Part shown: piece by piece, positions 38,149 through 47,828 of the stretch | Layout of the letters: each line of letters begins with the position of its first letter | How positions within the stretch are numbered: the first letter of the stretch is position 1 | Source: Chlamydiia bacterium | GTDB lineage: Bacteria; Chlamydiota; Chlamydiia; Chlamydiales; Simkaniaceae | DNA: 53,441 bases | Direction: 5' to 3' | NCBI GenBank assembly: GCA_030430655.1 | Contig: JAUIKQ010000002.1 | Location: 1-53,441, forward strand | Translations under genes and position numbers: made by a program | Notes under the pieces: generated by a model | Databases searched by the model: none | What the model saw: the letters and a program-made list of their open reading frames with translations, nothing else | What the model was told of the DNA's origin: nothing

Positions 38149-38916
38149 CTACCACAGTCTGGTTACGTGTGTGTAAATAGGTTTCTTCGATAGAGTCTGG
38201 GTCTGGCTTTGGGCGTATTCTATCAAGACGCTCTCGTAGTCTGGAATACTGATGGGTCCCAAGCCTTTGATGTATCGCGCTTCGCCTCGTTCGTTTTTGT
38301 AGGAAAAAATGAATTCCGAGGATGTTGAATCAACAAAAATGATTTTATTCTGTATCTCCTCGTCTATCTTTTTTTCGTCTACCGACCCTTTAGGTATCAA
38401 TACTTTCTCAATTGCTTCTGGAGCAATTTTTGTTCTACTAGTTTCTCTGCAGCCTGTTCCCTCTTCTGTTTCTTTTGGTCCTGGTTTTTCTTCTGTTTGT
38501 GCTTCGAGATTTAAAATAAATAAAGCCGTTTTATGGACTTTTTTACTGATCTCCTCTAGAAATTCAGCATCTTCCTTTAAGCTCTCATCACTAGCTGCCT
38601 GATTAACCACATCAGCGCCCAAGAAGGCAAGGCCTTGCTTTTCGGCTCTTTTATCTTCAATATTTTTTTTATTTCTTGTGAGAGCTGCAGACAAAATGCC
38701 ATCTTTCCCTATGTCGTCTTCAACTGCCACGGTCAATCCGCCTTTTGCTTGGTCTATCAAAGAACCTTTAATCCCCTTTGTTGCGTATATGCAGTTTATA
38801 GCTACTGCTTTTCTTGGTTCCTTGTCATAGGATTTCGAAACGTTTAGGTCGCCACCGCCTGGTAAAAAACCGTAAGTAAAAATACTTTTTATTTTATCAT
38901 TTCCAGAAATATTCAT
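38149..38916 (-). CDS. Hypothetical protein
   Basis: 255 aa ORF; AAAGGATG upstream of ATG; promoter-like TTGACT...TGTTATAAT. Confidence 0.65.
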   Translation of the reverse strand: MNISGNDKIKSIFTYGFLPGGGDLNVSKSYDKEPRKAVAINCIYATKGIKGSLIDQAKGGLTVAVEDDIGKDGILSAALTRNKKNIEDKRAEKQGLAFLGADVVNQAASDESLKEDAEFLEEISKKVHKTALFILNLEAQTEEKPGPKETEEGTGCRETSRTKIAPEAIEKVLIPKGSVDEKKIDEEIQNKIIFVDSTSSEFIFSYKNERGEARYIKGLGPISIPDYESVLIEYAQSQTQTLSKKPIYTHVTRLW

Positions 38917-38959
38917 TTTTATATCATCCTTTTTATTATAAAAAATTTAATATATAAAT

Positions 38960-38968
38960 ATTATAACA
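38960..38968 (-). promoter_or_regulatory. Extended -10 promoter element TGTTATAAT
   Basis: Also at 1347-1355 and 10633-10641 upstream of two other orphan genes; here with upstream TTGACT. Confidence 0.6.
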
Positions 38969-38991
38969 AAAATTAAAAAAAGTCAAGGTTT

Positions 38992-39427
38992 TTAAAAGTT
39001 ACTGCTTGGTAACCTTTCCGCAAATTGAGCAAAGGCGTTTGGCCCATCGACTAGAACATCAACCACTTCCGAAAAGTTTTTCACAATTTGGTTTCATGTC
39101 CAAAAGGTTTTAGATTCAAACTTTTTTTCAGTGCTCCACTGAACGCACACCCTAAAGTCATCAGCTTGAAAAGATGCTTGGTTGGAGTGGATATATAAAC
39201 TATTTTTTACATAGGTAGGTGCTTGTTGGGTGGGTTGATCTGCAAATTTTGAGAACTCTTAGAAGCAGATATTTTCTGTCAATTCCTGCTTTTTGTGGGA
39301 GGTACTGTGCTAAGATTAGCTGCAAGATCGGCCTGAAGGCTTTTTGGTCAATTTCATCGGTCTTTCTCAAAACGCTAGGTGATCTTAGACAGGGATGGGA
39401 GCCTAGGTGAGCTTTTGGGAAATTCAA
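38992..39427 (-). pseudogene. Decayed gene with one frameshift and one in-frame TGA
   Basis: Conceptual reading ...LRKTDEIDQKAFRPILQLILAQYLPQKAGIDRKYLLLR(fs)EFSKFADQPTQQAPTYVKNSLYIHSNQASFQADDFRVCVQWSTEKKFESKTFWT*NQIVKNFSEVVDVLVDGPNAFAQFAERLPSSNF; TGA at 39094-39096, stop at 38992-38994. Confidence 0.5.
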
Positions 39428-39435
39428 AAATTTAA

Positions 39436-39684
39436 GTGATAAAGAATCGTTTTGGAGCTGAGCAAAAAATATTCAGCGGTGAGGGAATAAAGGTTACTTA
39501 CTATGAATCTAAAAAAAGCATATGCTCTGTTTGGAACCAGGAAAGAATCTCTGAAGTTATTGAGCATGCAGGGGGGACCGTCTTGAAAATGGATACGGTG
39601 AGAACCCACGATGATGCAGGTAATCCAATGGATGTAATTGTTACAGTTGCCAAAAACAAAAAAATTGAAGGAAAAAAAGTATGA
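39436..39684 (+). CDS. Small hypothetical protein (GTG start immediately after TAA)
   Basis: 82 aa ORF, ATGA overlap with the next ORF. Confidence 0.4.
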   Translation: MIKNRFGAEQKIFSGEGIKVTYYESKKSICSVWNQERISEVIEHAGGTVLKMDTVRTHDDAGNPMDVIVTVAKNKKIEGKKV

Positions 39685-39986
39685 TTAGATCATTTTACTC
39701 TGGTTTTTGTGGCATAGCTGCTTCGCACGCACGCTTTGCTTCTGCTGAAAATGCTTTCCCTAAAGTGCAGCAAGCAGCGAGAAAATATTTTGAGCCAAAA
39801 CAGGTTCAAAACCCATCGGAAGAGTCTATGAGCGAAAAGTTCACGTATTTTCCAGTCGACTCTTTGAATGAAAAGGAGTTAGAAGAGCTGGACGCGGAAA
39901 GGGAAGAGGTTCGTGAATGGAATGCATTTATGAGAGAGAAATTGGCACGTGCTCGCGAGCAGCTACAAAAAGAGGGCAAGGCATAG
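39681..39986 (+). CDS. Small hypothetical protein with charged C-terminal helix
   Basis: 101 aa ORF in overlap with the upstream ORF. Confidence 0.5.
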   Translation: MIRSFYSGFCGIAASHARFASAENAFPKVQQAARKYFEPKQVQNPSEESMSEKFTYFPVDSLNEKELEELDAEREEVREWNAFMREKLARAREQLQKEGKA

Positions 39987-39993
39987 TTTTGCG

Positions 39994-41805
39994 TCATTTG
40001 TCGATGCTGATGAATTGAACTATGGCAGCGTAATCTTTTTTTGTAATCCCTGGAACGGAAAGGATGGCTTGCTCCGATGCGGTTTTTATTTGTGTAATGG
40101 AGCCAAAGCGCTGTAAGAGGCGCTTTCTTTTCACAGGGCCGATGCCCGGGATGCTTGCCAAAGAAGAGGTGATCTGCTTAGATCGCCTCTTTTTGTGGTG
40201 GGTGATAGCTACTCTGTGGGCTTGGTCTCTGACCGATTGCAAAAATTGCAAGCTCGTGTCGTGGACATTCAAAGAAAAAGGGGAATTTGGATGCTGGCTA
40301 AATACTCTTTCCTTTGTTAGCCCTTTGTCGTGTTTGCTGTTTTCTTTAGCAATAGCAATAGCTTCCACGGAGATAATATCTAGCGCTTTGAGGACGGACA
40401 CGGCCAAATTAAGGTGTCCTTTACCTCCGTCAATGATAATCAGATCGGGCAAGTCTTCTTCTGCTTGCGCGCGCTTGAGATAGCGGAGCAGCACTTCTTG
40501 CATTGCGCTATAGTCTCCCTTTTCTTTTGTCTGGATTTTGTAGGTTTTTTGCGTTTTTTTGCATCGCACGCCACGCCGGAAGGTGACAGCAGAAGCAACT
40601 GTGTCTGTGTTTGCTGTTGTAGAAATATCAAAGCATACCAAATGTAGAGGGCATTTGCTGAGAAAGAGCTTGTCTTGCAGCTGTAGCAATAGCTCTTCTT
40701 GAGACCTATGCGACTGCTCTTGCTGCTCAATTGCGGAAAGAGCATTTTTTTGTGCGAGTAAAACAAGTGCTTTTTTTTCTCCTTTTTGTGGGACAAAAAA
40801 ATGGAGCTTATTTTCAAAAAATTCCTTTAAAATAGAGAGGTTTGGGAGCGGGAAAGGAAGCACAATTTCTTTTGGAATTTTTTCTTTTTCCAGATAGTGC
40901 TGCATGAGAAAGGATTGTAGCGCTTCTTCGTCGGTATCGGCGACAAAAGGGAAAAAATAAGGCTCTGCGCCCACAAGTCTTCCTTCTCGAAAAACTAGCT
41001 GCATAATAAGCAAAGAGGTAGCTCTGCGCGCAACATGAAAGACATCGCAATCTTTTATCTTCGAATGGACAAGGGCTTTTCTTGAGTCTTGGACATAGGT
41101 GATTTGTTGCATTAGAGTGTGTAGCTCCATTGCCTTTTCAAATTCCATCGCGTTTGAAAGAAGCGCTATTTCTTCTTTTAGCTTTTCCACGACTTGTTTA
41201 TCTTGCCCTTTCAAGAACTGCACTGCCTTGGTGACTTCACCGCTGTACTCTTCGTCCGTACATTTATGCACGCAGGGAGCCAAACAGCGTTTAATTTCGA
41301 AGAGTAGACAAGGACGCGTTCTTTGTGTAAGCTCGCTGTCCGAGCATTGCCGGAGGCGAAACAAACGGTGCATCAGCTCTAAAGTTTGCTTGGCGGCCAT
41401 AGCATTCGTATAGGGACCAAAGTAGAGGACGCCTTTTTTAGGCTTGCCTTTGTAGCGCATAAGCCGCAGTTGGGGATAGGGGTGCTGGTGATTAATGGTC
41501 AGGCAAGCATATGTTTTATCATCTTTTAAGAGGATGTTGTATTTGGGTTGATGTTTTTTGATTAAAGTGTTTTCTAAAAGGAGCGCTTCTTTTTCTGAAG
41601 TGGTGATAATAGTTTGTATCTGCTTTACACACAAGCGAAGGAGCGGAATGCATGCCCTTTCATCCCTTCCTGGGATAAAATACTGTTTTATACGCACTTG
41701 CAAGTTTTTGGCTTTTCCGACATAGACCACGGTGTTTTGTGCATCTTGCATAAGATACACTCCTGACATTTTTGGCAAGCTATCGAGCCTTTGTCGGTTG
41801 ATCAT
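39994..41805 (-). CDS. uvrC: Excinuclease ABC subunit C
   Basis: GVYLMQDAQNTVVYVGKAKNLQVRIKQYF (GIY-YIG), DLIIIDGGKGHLNLA, SIPGIGPVKRKRLLQRFGS. Confidence 0.98.
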   Translation of the reverse strand: MINRQRLDSLPKMSGVYLMQDAQNTVVYVGKAKNLQVRIKQYFIPGRDERACIPLLRLCVKQIQTIITTSEKEALLLENTLIKKHQPKYNILLKDDKTYACLTINHQHPYPQLRLMRYKGKPKKGVLYFGPYTNAMAAKQTLELMHRLFRLRQCSDSELTQRTRPCLLFEIKRCLAPCVHKCTDEEYSGEVTKAVQFLKGQDKQVVEKLKEEIALLSNAMEFEKAMELHTLMQQITYVQDSRKALVHSKIKDCDVFHVARRATSLLIMQLVFREGRLVGAEPYFFPFVADTDEEALQSFLMQHYLEKEKIPKEIVLPFPLPNLSILKEFFENKLHFFVPQKGEKKALVLLAQKNALSAIEQQEQSHRSQEELLLQLQDKLFLSKCPLHLVCFDISTTANTDTVASAVTFRRGVRCKKTQKTYKIQTKEKGDYSAMQEVLLRYLKRAQAEEDLPDLIIIDGGKGHLNLAVSVLKALDIISVEAIAIAKENSKHDKGLTKERVFSQHPNSPFSLNVHDTSLQFLQSVRDQAHRVAITHHKKRRSKQITSSLASIPGIGPVKRKRLLQRFGSITQIKTASEQAILSVPGITKKDYAAIVQFISIDK

Positions 41806-44353
41806 CCTTTAGCCTTTGCTGCCAAAGCAAGAGCATTTGTAGTGCTTGCATTGGCGATGTTGCTTCAATATTTAGCGCAATAAGCTGCTTTGCCACCGCA
41901 TCAAAACTTTTTGGCACAGTAGGCGCGCCTTTTGGGTCTGCTATTACTTCTACGCCAGGCTTTGTAGGCTCTGGGCTTTTTGTCAGCTGCACAAGCTTAT
42001 TATGTGCCTCTTGCAAAACAGTTTGTGGCAACCCAGCCAGCTTTCCTACGTGAATACCGTAACTTTTATCTGTTCCACCGGGGCGTAGGCAGTGAAGAAA
42101 AGTAATTTTCCCAAGCGCTTCTTCTACAGCAACGTGCAAATTAAACGCTCCCGCTTCTTTTTCAAGTGCTGTGAGCTCACCATAATGGGTTGCAAACAGG
42201 GTCTTTACTCCCTTATTTAGTAAGTGCTTTGCAACCGACCAAGCAATCGCAATACCATCGTAGGTGCTAGTGCCCCGACCAATCTCATCCAGGATAACAA
42301 GCGAGTTGTTTGTTGCGTTGTGCAAAATACTTGCGGTTTCTGTCATTTCCACCATGAATGTGGATTGGCCCTTGGACAGGTCGTCACCAGCGCCAATACG
42401 CGAAAACAGTCTATCCACAATGGTTAAACGTCCTTTTTTCGCCGGAATAAAGCAACCGGACTGTGCCATAACACTGATCAAGGCCACTTGCCTTAAGTAG
42501 GTAGATTTTCCTGCCATGTTAGGCCCTGTAATAATACCTAGTCTTTCTTGCGGGGTAAGTCGCGTGTCATTGGCTATGAAGGTGTGCATGGGCACTAGCT
42601 GCTCAATGACGGGGTGGCGCCCTTGCTCGATAGTGATCGAGCCATCTTCTGCCATTTCTGGCCTTGTGTACTTATAGATTTGGGACGCCACTGCAAACGA
42701 TAGGAGGGCATCTAAAGTTGCGATGCTTAAACTCAGCTCTTTAATGGCAGGTGTATAGGACATGACTTCTTCACAAAGCTGTTTGTATACGCTTTGTTCT
42801 AAATCAGTTAAGTGCTCTTCTGCTTTTAGGATCTGTTCTTCTAGTTCTTTGAGTTTGGGGCAAATGAAGCGTTCATTATTAACAAGCGTTTGTTTGCGGA
42901 TGAAGTGGGAAGGGAGTTTTTCTGCTTGCGCTTTTGGGACATCAATGAAGTAGCCAAATGCGCGGTTATAACTTATCTTTAGTGTCTTAATGCCCAATGT
43001 GGAGCGGAGCTTTTCTTGATAGGAGGCTAAAAAACCTTTTGCGTCTCTTTTCATTAGGCGCAATTTATCTATTTCTGCATGGAAACCGGTGCGAATAAGA
43101 TTGCCGTCGCCAGGGCGAAGCGGAGGATTTTCCTCCAAAGTCGTTTCAATACGTTCTATAAGGGGACTTGGATCAAAGATAGCAGATTTTAGCCTCTGAA
43201 TATTTTCTGTTTTATACTGAGTGATTAAAAGGAGGAGGCTGGGGATGGGGCGTAGAGAATGGAGTAAAGCAATAAGGTCTTTTGGAGTAGAAAGATTTGT
43301 AGAAATACGGGCGCTTAGCCTTTCTAAATCACGGATGGGCTTGAGACAATCTTGGAGCTTGAAAGAAGTGGAATGCGTGAGGAGTTCTTCTACGCTATCT
43401 AAACGTTTATTGATGGTTTTTTTGCAAAGTAGCGGATGCGAGAGCCAAAATTTTAACAATCGACTTCCCATAGGTGTATGGGTTTTATCCAGCAGTCTTA
43501 GCAACGTGTTTTGATGTTCCTCTGGATGCAGAGACTGTGTGAGCTCCAAGTTCCTTTGCGTATTGCGATCAATCGCCATATAGTCAGACAGGTGCATTAG
43601 GGAGATTTTTTTTACGTGATCTAGGGGAAAGTAGAGCCGCTGCTTCACATAGTGGAGAAGTGCGCCTGCAGCGCTAATAGCTGCATGCATCCCCTTAAGC
43701 CCAAATGTATCCAAAGAGTGCACTTTAAAATGGTGGCAAAGATCAAAACAGGCCTTTTGTGTGTCAAAAATTGCGTTTGGTTCCACACAAAATCGGCAGG
43801 GAAATCTTGCTTGGATAGCTTTAAAAAACGTGTCCTGATTTTTTGACAACTTTTGACAAAACAGCAGCTCCTTTGGTCTGTTTAGGAGGAGTTCATCTTC
43901 AATGGCCTTGGCATGCTTTGTTTGAATTACCCTAAACGTGCTTGTTGATAAATCGAGCAAGCTCAAGCCGTAGCCTGCGTCGTCTTTGTGCAGAGAAGCA
44001 AAAAAGTTGTTTTCTTTTTCTGCTTTTGAAAAGAAGAAAGTAGAAGGAGAAACGGTTCTTGTGATTTTCCGCTCAATGAGGCCTTTTGTTTGTGGATTTG
44101 TCACTTGCTCTGCGATAGCAACGAGTTTTCCCTTACTAACAAGAATTTCTAGGTAGTTTTCGCAAGCATGCGCTGGAATGCCGCTCATAGGAACGCCCTG
44201 TCTTTGCGTGAGCGTGATGTCTAGCAGATTTGCCAGGACTTTTGCATCTTCATAAAATGCTTCATAAAAATCACCAAGGCGGAATAGTAAAAGCGCCTCT
44301 TTTGCCTGCTGTTTGCACTCGCGCCACTGCTGCATCATAGGAGAAGTTGTCAT
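41780..44353 (-). CDS. mutS: DNA mismatch repair protein MutS
   Basis: MMQQWRECKQQAKEALLLFRLGDFYEAFYEDA; GIITGPNMAGKSTYLRQVALI; LVILDEIGRGTSTYDGIAIAW. Confidence 0.99.
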   Translation of the reverse strand: MTTSPMMQQWRECKQQAKEALLLFRLGDFYEAFYEDAKVLANLLDITLTQRQGVPMSGIPAHACENYLEILVSKGKLVAIAEQVTNPQTKGLIERKITRTVSPSTFFFSKAEKENNFFASLHKDDAGYGLSLLDLSTSTFRVIQTKHAKAIEDELLLNRPKELLFCQKLSKNQDTFFKAIQARFPCRFCVEPNAIFDTQKACFDLCHHFKVHSLDTFGLKGMHAAISAAGALLHYVKQRLYFPLDHVKKISLMHLSDYMAIDRNTQRNLELTQSLHPEEHQNTLLRLLDKTHTPMGSRLLKFWLSHPLLCKKTINKRLDSVEELLTHSTSFKLQDCLKPIRDLERLSARISTNLSTPKDLIALLHSLRPIPSLLLLITQYKTENIQRLKSAIFDPSPLIERIETTLEENPPLRPGDGNLIRTGFHAEIDKLRLMKRDAKGFLASYQEKLRSTLGIKTLKISYNRAFGYFIDVPKAQAEKLPSHFIRKQTLVNNERFICPKLKELEEQILKAEEHLTDLEQSVYKQLCEEVMSYTPAIKELSLSIATLDALLSFAVASQIYKYTRPEMAEDGSITIEQGRHPVIEQLVPMHTFIANDTRLTPQERLGIITGPNMAGKSTYLRQVALISVMAQSGCFIPAKKGRLTIVDRLFSRIGAGDDLSKGQSTFMVEMTETASILHNATNNSLVILDEIGRGTSTYDGIAIAWSVAKHLLNKGVKTLFATHYGELTALEKEAGAFNLHVAVEEALGKITFLHCLRPGGTDKSYGIHVGKLAGLPQTVLQEAHNKLVQLTKSPEPTKPGVEVIADPKGAPTVPKSFDAVAKQLIALNIEATSPMQALQMLLLWQQRLKDDQPTKAR

Positions 44354-44823
44354 TTTTTAAACAGCCTTTTAATGAGAGAACTTTTTTTAGGTCGGGTTTT
44401 TTTAGGTAGATCAGCCAGTGTTTGCTTGGCTTCTTGAATACCTTTTGCAATTTGCACAATGACACCATCGCACCACCTTTGCGCTTCCTCGATAGCGTTT
44501 TGCAATTCCTCCAGGCGCGACAAAATCTCTTCGGGCGATCTAGAGATTTTCTTCATTAAAGCGGAAATATCCTTTTCCTTTTCACAGTTTTCAATCATTT
44601 GTCGTAGCTCAAATACGTCGATTAAAAGAGGAAGAAAAATTTTTTTAAAGTCTTCTCTCAGCCCGTTCGAAGCGGACGAGGGAATAATTTTTTTCTGAGG
44701 ACTTTGCTGGCTTTTTGCTAAGGCTGAAAGAGAGTCAGAGGCGATAGAAGCGGCGAAAGGGGAGGCATCGAGTTTTTTATACACCTTCTTTTTGAGCTGT
44801 TTACTATCTTTTTGTGTTGCCAT
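44350..44823 (-). CDS. Conserved chlamydial hypothetical (CT793-like by position)
   Basis: 157 aa between mutS and dnaG, ATGA overlap with mutS. Confidence 0.6.
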   Translation of the reverse strand: MATQKDSKQLKKKVYKKLDASPFAASIASDSLSALAKSQQSPQKKIIPSSASNGLREDFKKIFLPLLIDVFELRQMIENCEKEKDISALMKKISRSPEEILSRLEELQNAIEEAQRWCDGVIVQIAKGIQEAKQTLADLPKKTRPKKSSLIKRLFKK

Positions 44824-44984
44824 ATTTTTTAAGGTAATGCGGCCTCGGACCCCCTACATTCTAATCTACTTTTCTTCTAAAGTTAAGTGGAATTTTTTGT
44901 TTTTTTAATGAAAAGTGCATCATTACGAGCTATAGAAAGGAAATTTAAGTACTGCTTTTCGTAGCGCAATTCTATACAATTGCG

Positions 44985-46793
44985 GTGTATCCGGTGTTTT
45001 TGAGGTTCGAGGTGGCGGTTTTTACTCAAGAGAGTTTAGAGCGTTTGCGTGGCTCTGTGGATTTATACGAAGTGTTAGCTTCTCGCATCGACCTTAAGTC
45101 TGCTGGCGCCACGTATAAAGCCATTTGTCCCTTTCACGAAGAAAAAACCCCTTCTTTTGTCATGAAAAAGGGGGATAATCACTATCACTGTTTTGGGTGT
45201 GGTGCGCATGGTGATGCTATTGCTTTTCTCATGCATTTTGAAAAGCTTAACTTTGTAGAGGCGGCAGAACATCTCGCTGCGCGCTTTGACATTGTTTTGG
45301 AGACGGTGCAAAAAGGGCCAGAAAACAAAGGGCCTTCCAAAGAAAAAATGCGCCAGGCCTTAGAGCTAGCGGCTGCTTTTTATCACCTTCACCTTCTGCA
45401 CAGCGATGAAGGACGTTTGGCCCTTTCCTACCTCTATCAGCGGGGGATTGACAATGCTTTTATTCAAACTTTTGGAGTTGGGTATGCCCCAAAAAGTGGA
45501 GATTTATTTCTTGAGACGATGCAAAAGAGCCAAGTTTCTCTGGACGTACTCGAGTGTGTCGGGCTGCTTTCTTCAAACAAGCAGCAGCGCCCGTTTTTTG
45601 CAGAGCGTATCTTGTTTCCCATACAAAATAGCATGGGGCTTTTGGTAGGATTTTCTGGACGTAAGTTAAACAAAGACAGTTTTGGTCCTAAGTACATCAA
45701 CACGCAAGAGACCGTTTTTTTTAAGAAAAACAAGCTGCTTTTTGGTCTGCACCACTGCCGGCAGCGTATTGCGAAAGAAAAGCGTGCCTTGATCGTGGAA
45801 GGGCAAATTGACTGCTTGCGTCTCATAAATGCAGGTTTAAACTTGGCCGTAGCAAGTCAAGGGACGGCTTTTGGGGAGGAGCATAAGGAGATACTTTTGC
45901 GTCTTGGCGTAGAAAAAATATACTTAGCTTTTGACAGTGACAGCGCAGGGCAGAAAGCGACCTATCTCGTTGGTGAGATGTTCCAAAAAGAGGGAGTAGA
46001 AGTGCTTGTGCTTTCTCTGCCGGAAGGAGAGGATCCGGACCTTTTGTTAAGAAAAGAGGGAGTAGAGCGGTTTATTGAGCGGCTCAATAGTAGCGTGGAC
46101 TACTTATCTTTTCTCATTCAGCATGTAGGCGCCCCCTTTGACCTTCGCTCTCCTTCGCAAAAAAACCAATTTCTGCAAAAAATGCTTAAGCAGGTGAAGG
46201 GTTGGGCGCATCCCCTCATGGTGCACGAAAGTTTGCGGCGACTAGCGCATATGCTCTCTGTGCCAGAGCGTTTGCTAGGGATACAGCCTTCGGAGGAAGA
46301 AAGGCGACCGTTTTCCATCAAAAAATCGGGCACATTATCTTCCATTAATGTAGATTTGGACCGCGTGTTAGAAATTGATTTACTACGTTGGCTTGTATTG
46401 ATGGGAAAAGAAGAGAAGACGGTTATCGAGCTTGTCCGTAAAAATATTCAACCAAAGCATCTTGGCAATAAAAGTTGTCGACGTCTATTTGTTTGGATTA
46501 TGGAAGAGTATGAGAAAGGCAATAGCGTAGATCTGCTGTCAGCAGCAAGCGACATGTGCAATGTAGATGACCAGTTGCTCTTATCCGAAATGATTCAAAA
46601 AAAAGTAAATAAAGAACGGGCGCTTTTGGGCGTACAAAACACCATCGAACAACTTCTCAAAAAGCATTGGCTGCAAGAAAGAGAAAAAATTCAATTAGAG
46701 ATCCAGAGAGGGGGGTGTTCTCAGGAGCGAGTGATGGAGCTTGCTAAGGCGTTCGATACACTGAAAAAAAATCCACCCATGTTAGTGATTTAA
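44985..46793 (+). CDS. dnaG: DNA primase
   Basis: YKAICPFHEEKTPSFVMKKGDNHYHCFGCGAHGDAIAFLM zinc finger; ALIVEGQIDCLRL TOPRIM; likely start GTG 45012. Confidence 0.97.
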   Translation: MYPVFLRFEVAVFTQESLERLRGSVDLYEVLASRIDLKSAGATYKAICPFHEEKTPSFVMKKGDNHYHCFGCGAHGDAIAFLMHFEKLNFVEAAEHLAARFDIVLETVQKGPENKGPSKEKMRQALELAAAFYHLHLLHSDEGRLALSYLYQRGIDNAFIQTFGVGYAPKSGDLFLETMQKSQVSLDVLECVGLLSSNKQQRPFFAERILFPIQNSMGLLVGFSGRKLNKDSFGPKYINTQETVFFKKNKLLFGLHHCRQRIAKEKRALIVEGQIDCLRLINAGLNLAVASQGTAFGEEHKEILLRLGVEKIYLAFDSDSAGQKATYLVGEMFQKEGVEVLVLSLPEGEDPDLLLRKEGVERFIERLNSSVDYLSFLIQHVGAPFDLRSPSQKNQFLQKMLKQVKGWAHPLMVHESLRRLAHMLSVPERLLGIQPSEEERRPFSIKKSGTLSSINVDLDRVLEIDLLRWLVLMGKEEKTVIELVRKNIQPKHLGNKSCRRLFVWIMEEYEKGNSVDLLSAASDMCNVDDQLLLSEMIQKKVNKERALLGVQNTIEQLLKKHWLQEREKIQLEIQRGGCSQERVMELAKAFDTLKKNPPMLVI

Positions 46794-46798
46794 AGCGT

Positions 46799-47662
46799 AT
46801 GAAAGAACAAAGAGAGCCTGTTTACTACGTAGATGGCGAGTTTGTGCCACAAAGCCTAGCGAAAATCTCTGTAGATGATTTTTGCATATCCCGTGGCTAT
46901 GCTATTTTTGAGTATTTTCGGACATACAGCCGTATTCCTTTTCACTTGGAGGACCATCTTGAGCGGTTCCTTGCCTCTGCAAAGTATTTCTGTCTAAAGC
47001 ACACCCTCTCAAAAGAGCGGCTCATCGAGATTACCGAAAAGCTGCTAGCATTCAACCCTGATGGGGAGCTTGGAGTCAAAATTCTGTTAACAGGAGGCGC
47101 TTCTACGCATTACATTCGTTTGGGCAGTAAACCCTGTTTGATTTTCATTGTCACTCCTCTAGTGCGATTTTCTGAGAAGTATTATACCTCTGGCGGGAAG
47201 ATGGAAAGCATTCCTTTTCAACGGTTTTTGCCATTTTGCAAACACACCCATTACGCTAGAGGTGTCCGTGCTTTTAAAGAGGTGACAAGCAACGAAACGG
47301 TAGATATCCTTTATCGTCAAAAACAGCGTTTCTCAGAAACGATTACAGCCAATTTTTTCTTAGTATCAAACGGGAAGTTAATTACCGCTCGCTCTAATAT
47401 TTTGCCAGGCATTACGCGTAAAATTGTGCTTGAGTTGGCCCATGGGCTTTGTCCTATCCATTTCGCTTTTCCCACCCTTTCCATGTTAGCAACCTGCGAT
47501 GAAGCATTTATTACCTCCACGAACAAGGGGGTCATGCCCATCGTTCAGATTGATGAGCAAATCATTGGCGCGGGGGTTGTAGGCCCTTTTACAAAAAAAA
47601 TGATGCATTTATTTTCACAGCACATAGAAAAAGTAAAGAAGCGCCTTTTTCAAGCAAGTTAG
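46799..47662 (+). CDS. Class IV (branched-chain type) PLP aminotransferase
   Basis: YYVDGEFVPQSLAKISVDDFCISRGYAIFEYFRTY; CKHTHYARGVRAFKEV; FSETITANFFLV; LPGITRKIVLELA. Confidence 0.88.
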   Translation: MKEQREPVYYVDGEFVPQSLAKISVDDFCISRGYAIFEYFRTYSRIPFHLEDHLERFLASAKYFCLKHTLSKERLIEITEKLLAFNPDGELGVKILLTGGASTHYIRLGSKPCLIFIVTPLVRFSEKYYTSGGKMESIPFQRFLPFCKHTHYARGVRAFKEVTSNETVDILYRQKQRFSETITANFFLVSNGKLITARSNILPGITRKIVLELAHGLCPIHFAFPTLSMLATCDEAFITSTNKGVMPIVQIDEQIIGAGVVGPFTKKMMHLFSQHIEKVKKRLFQAS

Positions 47663-47760
47663 CGCTCATACTCTGTTTTTAAGCCCTTTTTTCAAGGAGA
47701 GTAGCATCGATTTTTTGCCCTTGGCATAAAATAAAAGGCTTTCTTATTGGAAAAATGTTG

Positions 47761-47766
47761 TATAAT
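47761..47766 (+). promoter_or_regulatory. Putative -10 element of the histone-like gene
   Basis: TATAAT about 60 nt before ATG 47829; no good -35 found. Confidence 0.4.
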
Positions 47767-47828
47767 AATGTTTTTTTTACTATTGAGGTGTTTAGAAAGC
47801 AGGTAAATTCATTCTAGGAGATAGAGTT

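Noticed and set aside
39130-39150. Second MITE end (ACTGAACGCACACCC resembles the TIR TGCGTTCAGT)
   Set aside because: Only about 12 of 14 bases match, with no partner TIR or flanking duplication nearby, and it lies inside the decayed coding sequence; likely chance.
39436-39986. Toxin-antitoxin module
   Set aside because: Gene size and overlap fit superficially, but neither product shows a TA motif and the first ORF may be a remnant; kept only as an orphan pair.
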